From positions 1 through 64,000 of the forward strand of contig DAZV01000037.1 in NCBI GenBank assembly GCA_002083825.1: a stretch of 64,000 bases of DNA, read 5' to 3'. Both the position numbers and the translations under genes were made by a program. This DNA is from Candidatus Sericytochromatia bacterium S15B-MN24 CBMW_12. Its GTDB lineage: Bacteria; Cyanobacteriota; Sericytochromatia; S15B-MN24; UBA4093. The notes beneath the pieces were generated by a model, which did not search any database, was not told the origin of the DNA, and saw only the letters and a program-made list of their open reading frames with translations. How positions within the stretch are numbered: position 1 is the first letter of the stretch; each line of letters opens with the position of its first letter. This document shows positions 35,144-44,051 of this stretch, one piece after another.

Positions 35144-36517
35144 ATGCGGGCCAAGGTCATCGGCGGCGGTCTGGCAGGCTCCGAGGCAGCCTGGCAGCTC
35201 GCCCGGCGGGGCATCGACGTCGACCTCTACGAGATGCGTCCCCAGGTTTCCACCCAGGCGCATCACACCGATCGCCTCGCGGAGCTCGTCTGCTCCAATT
35301 CGCTGGGATCCTTCGGCATGGGCAACGCCTCCGGGCTGCTCAAGGCCGAGATGCGGAAGCTCGGCTCGCTCATCCTGCAGGCGGCGGATCATGCCCAGGT
35401 TCCCGCGGGCGGAGCGCTCGCGGTCGACCGGGATCGCTTCGCAGCCTTCGTCACCGAGGCCATCGCCAACCATCCTCGGATCACCCTGCACCGGGAGGAG
35501 TATCACTCCCTCGGCGTGGACGAATTCACCGTCATCGCCACGGGCCCGCTCACCTCGGAAGCCCTCGGCGAGGAGCTGCGCCGGCACACCGGCGAAGAGC
35601 ACCTTCATTTCTACGACGCGGCGGCCCCCATCTTGACGCTCGAGAGCCTGGATATGGATAAAATCTTCCGCCAGGCCCGCTACGACAAGGGCGAGGGGGA
35701 ATACCTCAACTGCCCCATGACCCAGGAGGAATACGAGGCCTTCTGGCACGCCCTGACCGAAGCCGAAGGAGCCGTCCTCCACCTGGGCGGCGAGGAGAAG
35801 CATTTCTTCGAGGGCTGTTTGCCGGCCGAGGTCATCGCGCGGCGCGGAATCGAAACCCTGCGCTTCGGCCCCATGAAGCCCGTGGGACTCACCGATCCGC
35901 GAACCGGCCGACGTCCCTACGCCGTGGTCCAGCTCCGGCAGGACAACGTAGCGGGCGACCTGTACAACATGGTGGGCTTTCAGACCCAGCTGAAGTGGGG
36001 CGAGCAAAAGCGCGTCTTCCAGATGATCCCCGGCATGGAGCAAGCGGAGTTCGTGCGGCTCGGGGTGATGCATCGCAACACGTACCTGGCGTCCCCCGCC
36101 TTCCTCGACGCCACGCTGCAATGGCGCGAACATCCCAACTGGTTCGTGGCCGGACAGCTCATCGGGGTGGAAGGCTACACCGAGTCCACGGCAGCCGGTT
36201 TGATTGCCGGCATCAACCTGGCTCGCGCCATGCGGTGCGAAACCCCCCTGATCTTGCCTCGAACGACCATGCTAGGCTCGCTCCTGCACTACGTCTCTCA
36301 CGCGGATCCCAAGTCGTTCCAGCCGATGAACTCCAACTGGGGGATCATCGAGGCCTGGCCGGTCAAGATCCGCGACAAGGCCCAGCGGCACCAGCTTCAG
36401 GCCGAGCGATCGCTCGCCGACCTTGAAGCCGCCATGGCGGGCGAAGTCGCTTTGTCTACGCCTCCCTGCGAGGCCCGGTTCACCCTGCGGGATCCGTCCG
36501 TCAATCAACCGAGGTAG
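35144..36517 (+). CDS. trmFO: Methylenetetrahydrofolate-tRNA uracil-5-methyltransferase
   Basis: FAD enzyme that makes m5U54 in the T loop of tRNA using methylene-THF. ATG 35144, with CAGGAGGG ahead, is chosen; the track start 34937 lies inside topA. About 457 residues. FAD-binding [17 protein letters not shown] at the N terminus, [25 protein letters not shown] (the LVCSNSLR-like family block), [12 protein letters not shown], and [15 protein letters not shown]. It ends with [22 protein letters not shown]. Typical topA neighbour in Firmicutes and some Cyanobacteria. Confidence 0.97.
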   Translation: MRAKVIGGGLAGSEAAWQLARRGIDVDLYEMRPQVSTQAHHTDRLAELVCSNSLGSFGMGNASGLLKAEMRKLGSLILQAADHAQVPAGGALAVDRDRFAAFVTEAIANHPRITLHREEYHSLGVDEFTVIATGPLTSEALGEELRRHTGEEHLHFYDAAAPILTLESLDMDKIFRQARYDKGEGEYLNCPMTQEEYEAFWHALTEAEGAVLHLGGEEKHFFEGCLPAEVIARRGIETLRFGPMKPVGLTDPRTGRRPYAVVQLRQDNVAGDLYNMVGFQTQLKWGEQKRVFQMIPGMEQAEFVRLGVMHRNTYLASPAFLDATLQWREHPNWFVAGQLIGVEGYTESTAAGLIAGINLARAMRCETPLILPRTTMLGSLLHYVSHADPKSFQPMNSNWGIIEAWPVKIRDKAQRHQLQAERSLADLEAAMAGEVALSTPPCEARFTLRDPSVNQPR

Positions 36518-36523
36518 TGTCTT

Positions 36524-37159
36524 TTGAAAGCGGGATTCTACGCGACGACCTCGCATCATGGCTGGATCGAGGTCATCTGCGGGTCGATGTACTGTGGCAA
36601 GACCGAAGAGCTGATCCGTCGGATCAAGCGCGCCGAGATCGCCCGCCAGAACGTCCAGGTCTTCAAGCCCATCATCGATATCCGGTATTCCCCCGAAGAC
36701 GTCAGTAGCCACTCGGGAACCCGGTACCGGGCCGTGAGGGCCAACGGGTCCGACGAAGTTTGGCGGCTAACCGACGAATCGACCGAGGTCGTGGCCATCG
36801 ACGAGGTGCAGTTCTTCGACGACGACGTGATCGAGGTGATCCAGGCGCTCGCCAATTCCGGCAAGCGCGTCATCTGCTCGGGGCTCGACATGGACTTCCG
36901 CGGCGAACCGTTCGGCATCATGCCACGCCTTCTGGCCCTAGCCGAGCAGGTCGAAAAACTCACCGCCATCTGCGTCCAGTGCAACGCTCCGGCAACCCGC
37001 TCGCAGCGTCTCATCGACGGCCAGCCGGCCGAGTGGGACGATCCGGTGATCCTGGTGGGCGCCCAGGACCAGTACGAGCCCCGGTGCCGCAGCTGCCACG
37101 TCGTTCCCGTTCGCCCCGGAGTCACCCAGCTTTCCTTTCCAAGCGTGGATCGCGCCTAG
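36524..37159 (+). CDS. tdk: Thymidine kinase
   Basis: Salvage enzyme phosphorylating deoxythymidine, 211 residues. P-loop [17 protein letters not shown] near residue 18, Walker B-like [13 protein letters not shown], and the lasso/zinc region with two cysteine pairs ([14 protein letters not shown] and CRSC). The start is TTG 36524, with GAGG nine bases upstream. The zinc-tetrad type II kinase fold is clear. Inserted between trmFO and xerC: stop and next start are adjacent, so it is part of the operon. Confidence 0.95.
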   Translation: MKAGFYATTSHHGWIEVICGSMYCGKTEELIRRIKRAEIARQNVQVFKPIIDIRYSPEDVSSHSGTRYRAVRANGSDEVWRLTDESTEVVAIDEVQFFDDDVIEVIQALANSGKRVICSGLDMDFRGEPFGIMPRLLALAEQVEKLTAICVQCNAPATRSQRLIDGQPAEWDDPVILVGAQDQYEPRCRSCHVVPVRPGVTQLSFPSVDRA

Positions 37160-38029
37160 ATGCATCCCAAGGAGGCGTTCGGCCTGTACTTGGAAATCGA
37201 GCGCAACCTATCCCCCCATTCGCTTCGCGCCTACCGCCAGGATCTCGAGATGTTCCACGTCTTCCTGTCGGATATCCCCCTTGAAAAAGTCGACTACCGC
37301 CTGCTCAGGCGATTCCTCGGTCACCTCAAGCAGCAAGGCTACGAACGGTCGACCATCGCCCGACGGATGGCCACCCTTCGCACCTACTTTCGTTTCCTGG
37401 CCCGGGAACGCCTGGTCCCCGGCAACCCGACGCTGGGCGTTCAAAGCCCCAAGCTGACCCGCAAGCTTCCCAGCTTCCTCGACTGGGACGAGCTCCAGCG
37501 CCTGCTCGCCATTCCCGACGAAAGTCCGCTCGGACTACGAGATCGGGCGCTCCTCGAGCTACTCTACGCCACGGGCATGCGGGTCGGCGAAATCGCCGAG
37601 CTCGATATTCGAAGGCTCGACTGGGAAGAAGCCGAGATCCGCGTGCTCGGCAAGGGCAACAAGGAGCGCATGGTTTTGATGAGCGATAATGCGATGCGCC
37701 ACCTCCGGAGGTATCTTGACGAGGCCCGCCCCGCGCTTCGTCCTAGATCGACCGATCGACTCTTTCTCAACCGCGGCGGGACTCCCCTGAGCCCGCGTTC
37801 CATCCATCGCATGCTCACGGCCCACGCGCGCAAGGCCGGAATCGCCAAGGCCATCTCCCCCCACACCATGCGCCACACCTTCGCGACCCACCTGCTCGAA
37901 GGCGGGGCCGACCTGCGCGTGGTCCAGGAACTCCTGGGGCACGTCAGCCTTTCCACCACCCAGATCTATACGCACGTCAGCCAGGATCGCCTGAAGCAGG
38001 TCTACCAGCAGGCTCACCCCCGCCCATGA
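37160..38029 (+). CDS. xerC: Site-specific tyrosine recombinase XerC/XerD
   Basis: Resolves chromosome dimers at dif sites, 289 residues. N-terminal SAM-like domain (FGLYLEIERNLSPHSLRAYRQDLEMF) and C-terminal catalytic domain with Arg in TGMRVGE, Lys in GKGNKERMV, HTMRHTF (His, Arg), LGHVS (His) and the nucleophile in QIYTHVS. The ATG directly follows the tdk stop. Whether it is the XerC or XerD partner, or a lone Xer, cannot be decided here; position in the topA-trmFO series is as for XerC/CodV. No dif site was recognised. Confidence 0.95.
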   Translation: MHPKEAFGLYLEIERNLSPHSLRAYRQDLEMFHVFLSDIPLEKVDYRLLRRFLGHLKQQGYERSTIARRMATLRTYFRFLARERLVPGNPTLGVQSPKLTRKLPSFLDWDELQRLLAIPDESPLGLRDRALLELLYATGMRVGEIAELDIRRLDWEEAEIRVLGKGNKERMVLMSDNAMRHLRRYLDEARPALRPRSTDRLFLNRGGTPLSPRSIHRMLTAHARKAGIAKAISPHTMRHTFATHLLEGGADLRVVQELLGHVSLSTTQIYTHVSQDRLKQVYQQAHPRP

Positions 38030-38031
38030 CG

Positions 38032-38061
38032 TTGCGAGTCGCCAAGCCGCTATGCTATCCT
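38032..38061 (+). promoter_or_regulatory. Possible promoter of the histidine kinase gene
   Basis: TTGCGA (38032-38037), 18-base spacer, TATCCT (38056-38061), directly after xerC. The leader then has a small hairpin CCACCTC/GAGGTGG before the GTG start. Confidence 0.45.
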
Positions 38062-38112
38062 GAGGGACCCACCTCCCGAGGTGGTATGTTGGGAAATCTG
38101 AGAGGGTGACGC

Positions 38113-39246
38113 GTGACCAGCACGGACAAGGCAAGAACGGTCAAACCCTCTCTCGACGCGCAAGCGCTCTCCTGTCCGACTTTTGAGGTCCAGGAGCCGA
38201 TTCTCGCGGAGCTGCTAAGGAACTGGCAACTGCTCGTGGGAGCACCCGATGCGCTAGTGCTCGAAGCCCGGCGGGTTCTTTGCACGCTCGATTGCGAGGA
38301 CCGGCCGCTTCCGGAAATGGCGATAGCCTGGGTTGACGCCTTCCAGGAGCAAGGCCTTGGCCTGCGGCACGCCATGAGCCTCTTCATGGAGGCGCAGTTC
38401 CGCCTCTCAAAGCCGGATGCTGGGCGACTGGCCCGGTTTCAGTTGCATGTCGCCGAGGCGTTCGAACAACGCTGGCACGAAACCCAGAAACGACACTTCG
38501 ATGAGCTGAGGTCGACCAACCGAAAACTTCAGGAAGTCGACAAGAACCGCGCCGACTTCATCTCATCGCTCTGCCATGAGCTGCGCACTCCCCTTACCGC
38601 CATCGCCGGCGCCTCCGAACTCTTGCTGGAGGACTTCGTCGACGAGCTCAGCGGTTCCCAGGAAGAGTACATTTCCATGATCTCCCAGGGCGCCTTCCTG
38701 CTCCGCAGGCTGATCGACGACGTACTCGATCACGCGAAGCTCGATGCCAAGCGCTTAGATCTCAATCCCGAACCCTTGGACGTGATGCAACTGATTCGCG
38801 ACATCGAGATTCTGGTCGCACCCTTGCTCAACGAGAAGGCTATCCGCTGGGATCTCGACGTGCTCGACCCCCTGCCCTTGATTTTCGCGGACGCGGTTCG
38901 CATCCGCCAGGTCCTGCTCAACCTGCTCTCCAACGCCATCAAGTTCACGCCCCATGGGGGACAAGTCAGCATCCGAGCCTGGCTCGAGAAGTCGACTGGT
39001 CGAAAGCCCCCCCTCTTGGCCCTCAGCATCTCCGACACCGGATGCGGCATTTCCCCCGAGAACCAAAAGCTCGTCTTCGAGCGCTTTCGTCAGGTCGGAG
39101 GGCGCGAGGCGCGAGGCACCGGGCTCGGGCTCCCCATTGCCAAGCGCTTGGTGGAACTTCACGGGGGGCGCATCACGCTCAGAAGCGCGGTCGATCAGGG
39201 CTCGACGTTCACTTTCACCATACCGCTCGCCGACGACCTATGCTAG
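38113..39246 (+). CDS. Soluble sensor histidine kinase
   Basis: 377 residues with no membrane helix, hence cytosolic. The start is GTG 38113 with AGAGGG ahead. Residues 1-125 are helical and unassigned, perhaps a stress-sensing helical module similar to those in RsbR-type proteins. The HisKA dimerisation domain contains the phospho-accepting His in FISSLCHELRTPLTAIAGAS near residue 157. The ATPase domain has the N box (LNLLSNAIKFTPHGG), G1 (SDTGCGISPENQKLVFERF) and G2 (GTGLGLPIAKRLVELHGG). No response regulator lies next to it. The following gene is a diguanylate-cyclase-like protein, which may be in the same output path. Confidence 0.92.
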   Translation: MTSTDKARTVKPSLDAQALSCPTFEVQEPILAELLRNWQLLVGAPDALVLEARRVLCTLDCEDRPLPEMAIAWVDAFQEQGLGLRHAMSLFMEAQFRLSKPDAGRLARFQLHVAEAFEQRWHETQKRHFDELRSTNRKLQEVDKNRADFISSLCHELRTPLTAIAGASELLLEDFVDELSGSQEEYISMISQGAFLLRRLIDDVLDHAKLDAKRLDLNPEPLDVMQLIRDIEILVAPLLNEKAIRWDLDVLDPLPLIFADAVRIRQVLLNLLSNAIKFTPHGGQVSIRAWLEKSTGRKPPLLALSISDTGCGISPENQKLVFERFRQVGGREARGTGLGLPIAKRLVELHGGRITLRSAVDQGSTFTFTIPLADDLC

Positions 39247-39394
39247 GTTAAAGGGGGGACGGGTATGATTACCCTAGTGGTCTCGCGGCTCTGAATCAGT
39301 TATGCCGGGATTGCAGCGAACGTTCGGAAGACGAACGTCTGGAACTCGAAAGCAGAGCCAAGACATCACGAATACGAGTCTAGGGATCACTATC

Positions 39395-40996
39395 ATGGCG
39401 GACGCGACACAGACCGAGCAAAACCTGACCGAACTGGCCCTTCTGATGCATGAGATCGAAGGGGTTCGCCAGACGACCCTGCTGGTCGACGACCTGGCCC
39501 AAGGCATTCTCGAAATCCTGACGAATCGGTTCGGGCTCGCCCAGGCTATCCTCCTGCTGGACAACGATCTTTATGTCGCCGCCATGGTTCCGCGGGGGGA
39601 ACTCGAGATGGTTCCGGAGATCGTGCTGGAAGTCATGGCCGAGCGCGAACCTCGCGAAGGCGACTGGGATGGCCGCATGGCCTATTGCTCGCCGTTCTTC
39701 AACGATCATCGCTTCGAGGGAGCTCTCGTGCTCGCGGCGTCCGAGATCTTCACCTCGCCCCAGATCCAGGTCATCGCCTCCTTGATGCCGTTCGTGGCAC
39801 TGATGATCGAGCAACGACGAGGTCAAACTCGACTCGTCGAGCAGGAAAGGAAGCTCACGGAGCTCGGCGCCCTTTACGAGGACGCCCGCGAGCGAGCCGT
39901 CACGGACGGTCTCACCGGTCTTTACAACCACGCCCATTTCAAGGAGTTGCTCGCGCTGGAGTACGCGCGTTGCAAGCGCTATGGCCCTCCCCTGACGCTT
40001 CTGCTCGTCGATGTGGACCACTTCAAGAAAATCAACGATGCCTTCGGGCACCTGACCGGCGACGTGGTCCTGAGGCGGGTCGCCCAGGTCCTGAGGGGCC
40101 AGGTTCGCGACTGCGACTGGGTCGCGCGCTACGGCGGCGAAGAGATGTCGATTTTGCTACCCAGCACCGACCTCAAGGGAGCGATGGTGGTGGCGGAGCG
40201 TATTCGCCGCTTCATCCGCGACATGGTCTTCATCACCGAGGATAAGGTTCAGATCCCCGCGGTCACGGTCTCCATCGGAGTCGCCCAGCAGCGCAAGTCG
40301 GACACCCCCACCGAACTCATCAACCGCGCGGATCAGGCGCTTTACCGTGCGAAGGACAGCGGGCGAAATCAGGTTTGCGCGGAATGCGGCGAACTCTCCG
40401 TTCCCGCAGCCGAGAGCAAGGCCCATCACCAGGATTTCCTCACGACGATCGCCGAAATAGCCACCGACAGCGCCCTCACGGATCAGCTCCGCTCCACTTA
40501 CGCCGAGGACCTGGCCGAACTCGCCAACCGACTCGGTACGGCCGTCGGACTTTCCTCCCTGCAACGGCGAGACATGGTGCTGGCAGCGGCCCTGCTTCAC
40601 ATCGGAAAAATCGCCCTGCCCGAGGAAGCCCTCACCAAGCGCGACGACCTCGACGAAAGAGAGCTGGCCCTCGTGAAGAGCCATCCCCAGCTCTCCAAGC
40701 AGCTCGTGGAGCAGATTGCCGGCATGGGCACCGTCGCCGAGGTCATTCTCTATCATCACGAGCACTGGGACGGCACGGGCTACCCCTACGGCATCACGGG
40801 TCCCGCCATTCCGCTGGTGTCCAGGGTGCTGGCGGTCATCGACACCTTCCTCACCCGGATGAAAGGCGGGGCTGCAGACATCGAACTGGCCCGCTCGGAA
40901 ATTCTGCGCGACTCCGGCACCCGCTTCGATCCGGAGATCGTCAGCGAATTCGAGCGGCTACTCGAACTCCAGCTCCTCGCCATTCACGCGAGGTAA
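39395..40996 (+). CDS. GGDEF protein with degenerate HD-GYP domain
   Basis: About 533 residues; ATG 39395 preceded by AGGGAT is preferred over 39302. The N-terminal region (1-170) looks GAF-like. A GGDEF domain follows with the active-site loop RYGGEEMSILLP (GGEEM) and an RxxD inhibitory-site motif (RDCD) five residues earlier, so c-di-GMP synthesis with feedback is plausible. A C-terminal HD-GYP-type domain has the intact HHEHWDGTGYPYG motif, but the metal-binding HD dyad region reads LLHIGKIALP, lacking the Asp of LLHDIGKI, and the later D-x-F-D segment is also altered. Phosphodiesterase activity is therefore doubtful; it may act as a regulatory domain. Cytosolic. Confidence 0.9.
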   Translation: MADATQTEQNLTELALLMHEIEGVRQTTLLVDDLAQGILEILTNRFGLAQAILLLDNDLYVAAMVPRGELEMVPEIVLEVMAEREPREGDWDGRMAYCSPFFNDHRFEGALVLAASEIFTSPQIQVIASLMPFVALMIEQRRGQTRLVEQERKLTELGALYEDARERAVTDGLTGLYNHAHFKELLALEYARCKRYGPPLTLLLVDVDHFKKINDAFGHLTGDVVLRRVAQVLRGQVRDCDWVARYGGEEMSILLPSTDLKGAMVVAERIRRFIRDMVFITEDKVQIPAVTVSIGVAQQRKSDTPTELINRADQALYRAKDSGRNQVCAECGELSVPAAESKAHHQDFLTTIAEIATDSALTDQLRSTYAEDLAELANRLGTAVGLSSLQRRDMVLAAALLHIGKIALPEEALTKRDDLDERELALVKSHPQLSKQLVEQIAGMGTVAEVILYHHEHWDGTGYPYGITGPAIPLVSRVLAVIDTFLTRMKGGAADIELARSEILRDSGTRFDPEIVSEFERLLELQLLAIHAR

Positions 40997-41018
40997 GCCG
41001 AGGCGCACGCGCATGGAG

Positions 41019-44000
41019 TTAAGCTTCTCCCACCCTGACGACGTGGTCGGTCCACTGCTCGAAGGTGTCATCGTGAGAGATGACCACCAGCTGGGTGAAG
41101 CCCTTCAACTGGCCGATGGAAACGGCGAGATTCTGGCGCCGATTCTCGTCCATGTTGGTGGTCGGCTCGTCGAAGAATGCGATGTCGATCGCCGACATCT
41201 CCTTGAGCAAGGCCAGTCTGACCGAGAGTGCCGCCGCCATTTGTTCGCCTCCCGAGAGGCTCGCGAAAGGCCGATCGCGGCCGTTCTCCTCGAGCAGGAT
41301 CTCGTAGTCGGGATTCCAGCGGAGATGGACGTGATGGTTGCCGGTGATGTCCCGGAAGAGCCTATCCGCCTCCAGCGAGATGCTCATCAGGTAAGCCTCG
41401 GTGATGAAGGGCCCCGCCTCCTTCAGCGTCAGTCGCGCGAACTCCACGAAGGTCGCCAGCACGGCGAGCCGTTGGCGCTCTTGGAGCTGATCGGCGAGCG
41501 CCACCTCGATACGCTTCATCTCGGCGATTTCCTTCTCCGTCACGCCGCGCTGCTGCTCCAGGAAATCGACGCTCTGCTCCATGCGAATGGCCTCGGACTT
41601 GTACGAGTCGACGCGCTCCTCGAGTTCCTGGTGTTCATCCTGGCGATAGGCCATGCGCGTCTCGGCAAGGGCCTTTTCGGTCTTGTTTCGGGTTTCGTTC
41701 AATGCCTCGAGCCGCGTCTGCGCCTCGGCAAGTACGGCCTGACGTGCGGGTAGCTCGGCTGCCGTGCCCGAGAGGGAGAGGTAGCGACGGTAACCAGGCT
41801 CCGCGGATTCCTTGGTCTCGGTCACGTGCTTCAAGCGCTCCGCCAGGTCCGCGAACGGCTCCAGCAAGCGAGCCAGCTCCTTCAAGTGCTCTTGCATGGC
41901 GGCTTCCCGCGCGATGCCCGCGTCGCGAGCGGCCTCCAGCGACGGACGGCGCTCGAGGTGCCTGGCGATCGCCCCGAGCCGGGAACGCGGATCCCCCAGC
42001 TCCTTGAGCCCCTTCTCCGCTTCCGCCAGCCTCGGCTTCCCCGCCGAAAGCTCGGCCAATCGCTTGCGAGCCTCCTCCAGCTCGGCCTGCCGCGACGTCG
42101 TCTCGATGGTCATCGCTTGAGCCTGACTCAGGATCCGCCCGTGTGACTCCAGTCTCAAGGCTGCTGTCTGCGCCTTCCTCAGATCCTCGGTGAGGCGCTG
42201 GAGTTCTTGCAGGCTCCGCGTCAGCGCCTCGGGATCCGGGCTGGTGCGGCCCAGTGCCTCGATCTCCCGGATCTGGGCCTCATGGACGCGGATGGCTTCG
42301 CCCAAGCTCCCATGCTGGCGCTCCAGCTCGGAAAGGCCCGAGACTTCCCGCTCGGCCGTCCTGGCCTCCTGGTAACGCCTGCGCAACGCGTCGCGCTCTC
42401 GCGTACGCTCGGCAAGCTCCCGTTCTCGCTCGGCAACCTGCACGGCGAAGTACTCCGCCGCGCTCTGCCCCTCCAGGATAGGACAGCCCACCAGCAAGAT
42501 GGGGCAGGCATTTCCCTTGAACTCCGTCCGAGCCTTCCGATCCCGCTCCAGGGCCCCTTCGATCCGCGAAACCTGGTCGCTCAGCGACTGGCCCTTTTCC
42601 CGGATGGCCGGCTCTTCTGCCGCCAAACCTTTGAGCTTCTGCTTCTTGGCGATTTGAACGGCAGCCGCTTCGCGCTCCGAAAGATCCTTGGCCAGCGACT
42701 CGCGAAGTAGCTTCAGGCGCTGGTCCGCGTCCTTCTGGGCGAGCAGCGTTTCCTGCAAGGCGCCATGCCGCAGATTGGCCTCGGCCAGTGCCGCCTCCCG
42801 GTCTGCCAGCCGCTCGGCCTCAGGCCGCAGGGCGTCGAGCTCCGCGAGCTCACGGGCGAGCGAATCCTGCTGCGAGGCGCGCGTGGCGAGCTCGCGATCG
42901 ATCTGCGCGACCCGGCTCTCCAGGGCCGCCGCCTCCGAGACCTGGCGCTCGTACTCCCGGACTTCCTTTTCCAGGGTTTCCTGGGCTTGCACCGCCGTCA
43001 CGAGATGCATCGATTCCTCGCGCTCGACATCGAGTACGCGCAACTGCCCGTCGATAGACTGGATCTCGGCCGCGAGCGCCGCGTGTTCGCGCTGCGAATC
43101 GGCCTGACGTTTGACGAGGGCCTCACGCTCCGAACGCTCCGCAGAGAGACGTTTCAAGCTGGCCTCGGCCTCCACGAAAGCGCGGTGATCGCTTGAGGCC
43201 TTGGCAGCCTCTTCGCCAGCCAAGCGCGCTTCCGTGACCCTGGAGGCCAGCGAATCGACTTCCTTGGCCGTCCCTTCCTGCTGGGTCGCCAGCAGCCGGA
43301 AGGCAGCTTCCTCGGCTTTCAAGCGGTCAGAGAGCGCGTCGGTCTCCTTGAGCCGCACCTGCCAAAGGGCCAGCTCGTGTCGGCATCCCGCGAGCTTTCG
43401 GGTCGCGTCCCCCAGTTGCAGCGCCAGTTGCTCGCGCTGCCGCTCCAGTTCCGGCAGCCTCAGGAGCTGCCCGTGGAAGCCCGCCAGGCGCATGTCCACC
43501 TCGTTCACCCGGGCGCTGAGGTGGGAATGGGTTTCCTTCAGCGCGTCGGAGGACTTGCGATACTCCTCGACGCGCAGCACCCGGTCAAAAACGGCCTTGC
43601 GACGTACCGCGCTCTCCGCGAAGACGGCCGTGAAGGTTCCCTGGGGCACTCCGATGGCCGTCCGGAACAGCTCTTCGAGGTCGGTTTCCGGTTCGACCCC
43701 CAGGTGCAAGCGCAGCCAGGACAGCACGTCGGTCTTTTGCTCGGCGAGCTTGGTCCTGGTCTGGGGATCGTAGACGTAGTAGCTGGTGCGGGTGTTGCGA
43801 ACGAGGGTGTAGGCGCGCCCGTCGAGGCTCGATTCGAAGGTGATTCGAACCGTTCCGACCTTGGCGCCCTTCCTCAGGAAGTCCTCCTTCTTGTAGGGAA
43901 GGGAGTCGAAGAGCGCATAGCCGATGGCCTCGAGGATGGTCGACTTGCCGGCGCCGTTGGGCCCCGAGATGGCGTTGGTGCCGGGGGTGAAGGTGTAGGT

Positions 44001-44051
44001 GGCCGATTCGTAGCGCTTGATGTCCTCGAGTTCGACCGAAACGATGTGCAT
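41019..44051 (-). CDS. sbcC: SbcC/Rad50-type ATPase
   Basis: SMC-like repair ATPase of 1010 residues, partner of SbcD. Walker A SGPNGAGKSTILEAIGYALF near residue 32; the ABC signature LSGGEQMAAALSVRLALL and Walker B IAFFDEPTTNMD are at the C terminus. Between them lie two long Glu/Arg/Leu/Ala-rich coiled-coil arms. At the apex (about residue 515) the usual CxxC zinc hook is replaced by CPILLVGCPI, a CX6C spacing. The ATG abuts the sbcD stop. The complex processes hairpins and DNA ends in double-strand break repair. Confidence 0.95.
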   Translation of the reverse strand: MHIVSVELEDIKRYESATYTFTPGTNAISGPNGAGKSTILEAIGYALFDSLPYKKEDFLRKGAKVGTVRITFESSLDGRAYTLVRNTRTSYYVYDPQTRTKLAEQKTDVLSWLRLHLGVEPETDLEELFRTAIGVPQGTFTAVFAESAVRRKAVFDRVLRVEEYRKSSDALKETHSHLSARVNEVDMRLAGFHGQLLRLPELERQREQLALQLGDATRKLAGCRHELALWQVRLKETDALSDRLKAEEAAFRLLATQQEGTAKEVDSLASRVTEARLAGEEAAKASSDHRAFVEAEASLKRLSAERSEREALVKRQADSQREHAALAAEIQSIDGQLRVLDVEREESMHLVTAVQAQETLEKEVREYERQVSEAAALESRVAQIDRELATRASQQDSLARELAELDALRPEAERLADREAALAEANLRHGALQETLLAQKDADQRLKLLRESLAKDLSEREAAAVQIAKKQKLKGLAAEEPAIREKGQSLSDQVSRIEGALERDRKARTEFKGNACPILLVGCPILEGQSAAEYFAVQVAERERELAERTRERDALRRRYQEARTAEREVSGLSELERQHGSLGEAIRVHEAQIREIEALGRTSPDPEALTRSLQELQRLTEDLRKAQTAALRLESHGRILSQAQAMTIETTSRQAELEEARKRLAELSAGKPRLAEAEKGLKELGDPRSRLGAIARHLERRPSLEAARDAGIAREAAMQEHLKELARLLEPFADLAERLKHVTETKESAEPGYRRYLSLSGTAAELPARQAVLAEAQTRLEALNETRNKTEKALAETRMAYRQDEHQELEERVDSYKSEAIRMEQSVDFLEQQRGVTEKEIAEMKRIEVALADQLQERQRLAVLATFVEFARLTLKEAGPFITEAYLMSISLEADRLFRDITGNHHVHLRWNPDYEILLEENGRDRPFASLSGGEQMAAALSVRLALLKEMSAIDIAFFDEPTTNMDENRRQNLAVSIGQLKGFTQLVVISHDDTFEQWTDHVVRVGEA

